A stretch of DNA of 6,634 bases from positions 1 through 6,634 of the forward strand of contig OMIJ01000170.1 of the NCBI GenBank assembly GCA_900299065.1. Direction: 5' to 3'. Numbering within the stretch: the first letter of the stretch is position 1; each line of letters starts with the position of its first letter. Source of the DNA: Hyphomicrobiales bacterium (lineage in GTDB: Bacteria; Pseudomonadota; Alphaproteobacteria; Rhizobiales; Beijerinckiaceae). The position numbers were made by a program, and so were the translations under genes. Of the stretch, positions 6,563-6,634 are shown one piece after another. Below the pieces are notes generated by a model. It was given only the letters and a program-made list of their open reading frames with translations, made no database searches and was not told where the DNA came from.

Positions 6563-6634
6563 CTGTCTCTTATACACATCTCCGAGCCCACGAGACGCTA
6601 CGCTATCTCGTATGCCGTCTTCTGCTTGAAAAAA
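6563..6634 (+). other. Illumina Nextera adapter read-through (not genomic)
   Basis: The window ends in synthetic sequence. In order: the Tn5 mosaic end CTGTCTCTTATACACATCT (6563-6581), the Nextera read-2 adapter CCGAGCCCACGAGAC (6582-6596), an 8-base index GCTACGCT (6597-6604), the P7 flow-cell sequence starting ATCTCGTATGCC and ending TCTGCTTG (6605-6628), and six A (6629-6634). The order and content match a read that ran through a short insert into the library adapter. It is a known reagent sequence and should be trimmed. Confidence 0.99.

Noticed and set aside
6205..6591. Minus-strand frame of 128 codons beginning MGSEMCIRDS
   Set aside because: Its start codon and first residues come from the Nextera adapter, and the remainder is antisense to the amidohydrolase and the end of the MFS gene.
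1..6634. Search for an undescribed system (defence island, phage, CRISPR, insertion sequence, tRNA or riboswitch)
   Set aside because: All six gene calls fall in known families, no tandem spacer-repeat pattern, transposase or tRNA-like fold was seen, and the odd sequence at the right end is a sequencing adapter.

Overview
The window looks like 6.56 kb of ordinary chromosome from an alphaproteobacterium, probably Hyphomicrobiales-like, followed by 72 bases of sequencing adapter. The taxonomic guess rests on the moderately GC-rich coding sequence and on the style of the GlyS, XseB and GpmI proteins. It is an inference from motif familiarity, not from a search.

Layout: (1) 1-1962, plus strand: glyS, the beta subunit of the heterotetrameric glycyl-tRNA synthetase, cut at its 5' end by the window edge. 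(2) 2004-3002, plus: a zinc-independent quinone oxidoreductase of the medium-chain reductase superfamily. (3) 3088-3336, plus: xseB, the small subunit of exonuclease VII. (4) 3348-4865, minus: gpmI, the cofactor-independent phosphoglycerate mutase, convergent with xseB and only 11 bases from it. (5) 4866-5042: a divergent intergenic region with a 9-bp direct repeat (GCTTGCCAA, twice) and a weak candidate promoter. (6) 5043-6278, plus: a 12-helix MFS transporter. (7) 6304-6562, plus: the first 86 codons of an amidohydrolase of the ACMSD-like (amidohydrolase 2) type, probably co-transcribed with the transporter. (8) 6563-6634: Illumina Nextera read-through, made of the transposon mosaic end, the read-2 adapter, an 8-base i7 index, the P7 sequence and an A tail.

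The first four genes are housekeeping functions: translation, redox metabolism, DNA repair and glycolysis. They have no evident joint role. The transporter and amidohydrolase look like a small accessory unit for moving and hydrolysing or decarboxylating a small organic acid or amide, but the substrate cannot be read from the sequence.

I found no previously undescribed system. The most important observation is technical. Everything after base 6562 is synthetic, so the last gene is truncated there, and any protein predicted through that end, on either strand, has an artefactual terminus.
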